DNA from: a virus
Direction: 5' to 3' (one strand)
DNA: 45,907 bases
IMG/VR virus record: IMGVR_UViG_3300027742_000014
Location: 1 to 45,907 of that record
Shown: in pieces, positions 44,687 to 45,907 of the stretch
Position numbering within the stretch: the stretch's first letter is position 1
Layout of the letters: every line of letters begins with the position of its first letter
Program-made: the position numbers and the translations under genes
The notes under the pieces: model-generated
Seen by the model: the letters and a program-made list of their open reading frames with translations, nothing else
What the model was told of the DNA's origin: nothing
Database searches by the model: none

Positions 44687-45687
44687 TGGGAGGCACTGGA
44701 AGAAGTTTCATTCAGAAGACCGATTTAATCGGAAAGATATTGGCGAAAAACAAAGAGACACGTTATGCCGTGCCGATAGCAACTGGTATAGCCGGGGGAC
44801 TCTTGGGTCCCTATGGTGCAGCGGGTGGTGCTGCCCTTGGTGAAGGCATTATGTCTGCTCATGAAGGCAGAAGCAATAGGACGATTTTGGGCAGATCGGC
44901 GTTAGCCGGTGCGGCGGGGTATGCAGGTGCGACCGGATTGGAGAGTATGGGAGCCGGGGGTACTGCTGTTGGCGCCTCTGGCGCCTCTGGTACCGGAGCC
45001 GGTGTTGCTTTATCAAATGTCGGCGTAGCTCCAGGAGAAATGTTATTAGGTGCTGGTGGTGGGGGTATTACCGGAGGTCAGGCATTGGGTGGCATAATGG
45101 CTGCTAACGTGGCTTCGCAGTATTACGGGGCTAAACAGGAACAGGAAGCCGCTGAAGAAAGATATGAAGACCAACAAAGAGATATACTTGCCGCAGAAAG
45201 AAGACAACAGCAATACATAACTGAAGCCGAGCAACGCGAGATGGCTAATATTGGAGAAGCACAAAAGAGGGCTTCTGAAACATGGCAGGAAACGGGATTT
45301 CCACAGGAAGAAAAGATTGCAGCAGCTAAATCAGCTTCAATGGCAGATATTAATAGAAGGACTGAAGCGTCCAGACGCGCATTTATGGAAAGTATGGCGG
45401 CAAGGGGAATAACCGGAGGCGGAGTTCTTTCTGCTGGACTTGGAGACATCGAAAGAGAACGACAACGAAATTATGCCCAACTTGCAAGTGAACTAACACA
45501 ATTCCAAAATACACCTTATTCGGCACCACCTGTAATTACTGGTTATCCGGGTGAAGCATTTTCCCGCACAAGTTACGCAACACAACAACCTTATACTACA
45601 TTTGGACAGCGAATGGCGGATATGGGGGAAGACGTAACCGGGACTATGGGCGGCATATATGCTTATGACTGGTTGAGAAACAGGTAA
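44686..45687 (+). CDS. Internal virion protein, gp14-like by position (333 aa)
   Basis: Residues ~25-150 are Gly/Ala-rich and hydrophobic (PIATGIAGGLLGPYGAAGG, LAGAAGYAGATGLESMG), able to form a membrane channel. Residues ~150-270 are a Gln/Glu/Arg coiled coil (EQEAAEERYEDQQRD). The order nozzle, GNAT, Gly-rich internal protein, long ejection proteins matches the internal-core genes of podoviruses. Likely ejected to help DNA cross the cell envelope. Confidence 0.68.
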   Translation: MGGTGRSFIQKTDLIGKILAKNKETRYAVPIATGIAGGLLGPYGAAGGAALGEGIMSAHEGRSNRTILGRSALAGAAGYAGATGLESMGAGGTAVGASGASGTGAGVALSNVGVAPGEMLLGAGGGGITGGQALGGIMAANVASQYYGAKQEQEAAEERYEDQQRDILAAERRQQQYITEAEQREMANIGEAQKRASETWQETGFPQEEKIAAAKSASMADINRRTEASRRAFMESMAARGITGGGVLSAGLGDIERERQRNYAQLASELTQFQNTPYSAPPVITGYPGEAFSRTSYATQQPYTTFGQRMADMGEDVTGTMGGIYAYDWLRNR

Positions 45688-45697
45688 GGAGGACATC

Positions 45698-45907
45698 ATG
45701 GCACAAAGTTTTGCGGAATCCTTCTGGAGAGGAGCAAATTTAGCACATCAAATTGAAAGCGATAAACGGGCGCAACAGGTAGCCCAGCAACAGGCACAGA
45801 TTCACCAGATGCAGATGGCGGAATATGCAAGGGGATTGGAGCAGGAACAACGAGTGCGTCAAATGTTTCAGCCTGTAACTACGAATGCCCCTGTAGACCC
45901 GGCATTG
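45698..45907 (+). CDS. N-terminal part of the next virion protein, cut by the window end
   Basis: ATG behind AAGGAGGACATC. The 70 visible residues begin AQSFAESFWRGANLAHQIE and continue Gln-rich and helical (AQQVAQQQAQIHQMQMAEYA). The frame is open to the last base. It is probably the N-terminus of the protein whose C-terminus is at 3-719, although a direct join of the two ends does not keep the frame. Confidence 0.65.
   Translation, partial: MAQSFAESFWRGANLAHQIESDKRAQQVAQQQAQIHQMQMAEYARGLEQEQRVRQMFQPVTTNAPVDPAL

Noticed and set aside
1-45907. Temperate lifestyle (integrase, attachment sites)
   Set aside because: No integrase, excisionase with att sites or partition genes were recognised; the HTH regulators alone do not prove lysogeny.
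1-45907. tRNA genes or CRISPR arrays
   Set aside because: No cloverleaf-like segments or regularly spaced identical repeats were noticed in the gene-poor stretches.

Overview
The window reads as a nearly complete genome of a tailed bacteriophage with podovirus-like virion genes, cut open inside a virion (ejection) protein gene. The evidence is a split terminase large subunit, portal, scaffold, SU10/HK97-type major capsid protein, adaptor, a 568-residue tail-nozzle-like protein, internal virion proteins, several tail fibres, a lysis cassette, and Red-type recombination and T7-type primase-helicase genes. I saw no rRNA, tRNA, CRISPR array, integrase or IS element. Genes are tightly packed with strong AGGAGG-type ribosome binding sites and many ATGA/TAATG overlaps. 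The promoters and DnaA boxes fit a bacterial sigma70/DnaA host, but the host cannot be named from the sequence.

Layout. 1-2490: ejection-type proteins. 2490-9719: tail fibres and receptor-binding modules, with one NUMOD3-HNH homing endonuclease. 9747-11251: lysis genes (M15 endopeptidase, permuted NlpC/P60-like hydrolase, small membrane proteins). 11257-16092, minus strand: early recombination operon (NinB-like, YqaJ exonuclease, Bet/RecT, coiled-coil protein, small proteins) plus a candidate structured RNA with its own promoter. 16093-16470: divergent control region with back-to-back promoters and repeated operator-like words. 16471-24561, plus strand: HTH regulator, HTH fused to a GIY-YIG-like domain, radical SAM protein, release-factor-like GGQ protein, HNH proteins, replication organiser, primase-helicase, DNA methyltransferase, exported repeat protein. 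24596-25291, minus: four small genes ending in a clear terminator. 25312-28300: HNH protein, an A-rich noncoding stretch with a strong promoter, small terminase subunit, a DnaA-box cluster that could be the replication origin, small genes and a metallopeptidase. 28288-36658: packaging and head genes. 35195-41241: a sugar and protein-modification cassette embedded in the head genes. 41339 to the end: decoration-like protein, adaptor, nozzle, GNAT-like and internal virion proteins.

Two systems stand out. First, the terminase ATPase is interrupted in its Walker A motif by an intein (28453-29322). The usual endonuclease position in that intein is filled by a complete HNH homing endonuclease gene on the opposite strand, with its own consensus promoter (TTGACA, 17 bp, TATAAT) and ribosome binding site, while the sense frame stays open through it. 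The terminase is also split into separate ATPase and nuclease cistrons. Second, directly after the major capsid gene lie two Maf/DUF115-type glycosyltransferase-like genes (one fused to a methyltransferase), a CMP-nonulosonate cytidylyltransferase (NeuA-like), a NeuB-like synthase, a radical SAM/SPASM protein and a second methyltransferase. I infer a phage-borne pathway that decorates virion proteins with a modified nonulosonic (sialic-acid-like) sugar.

Other points of note are a three-way-junction RNA of about 80 nt on the minus strand, a three-DnaA-box/G-rich candidate origin, a split and shuffled tail-fibre module, and a regulator domain duplicated and fused to a nuclease-type fold. All functional statements come from motif recognition by eye; no database search was run.
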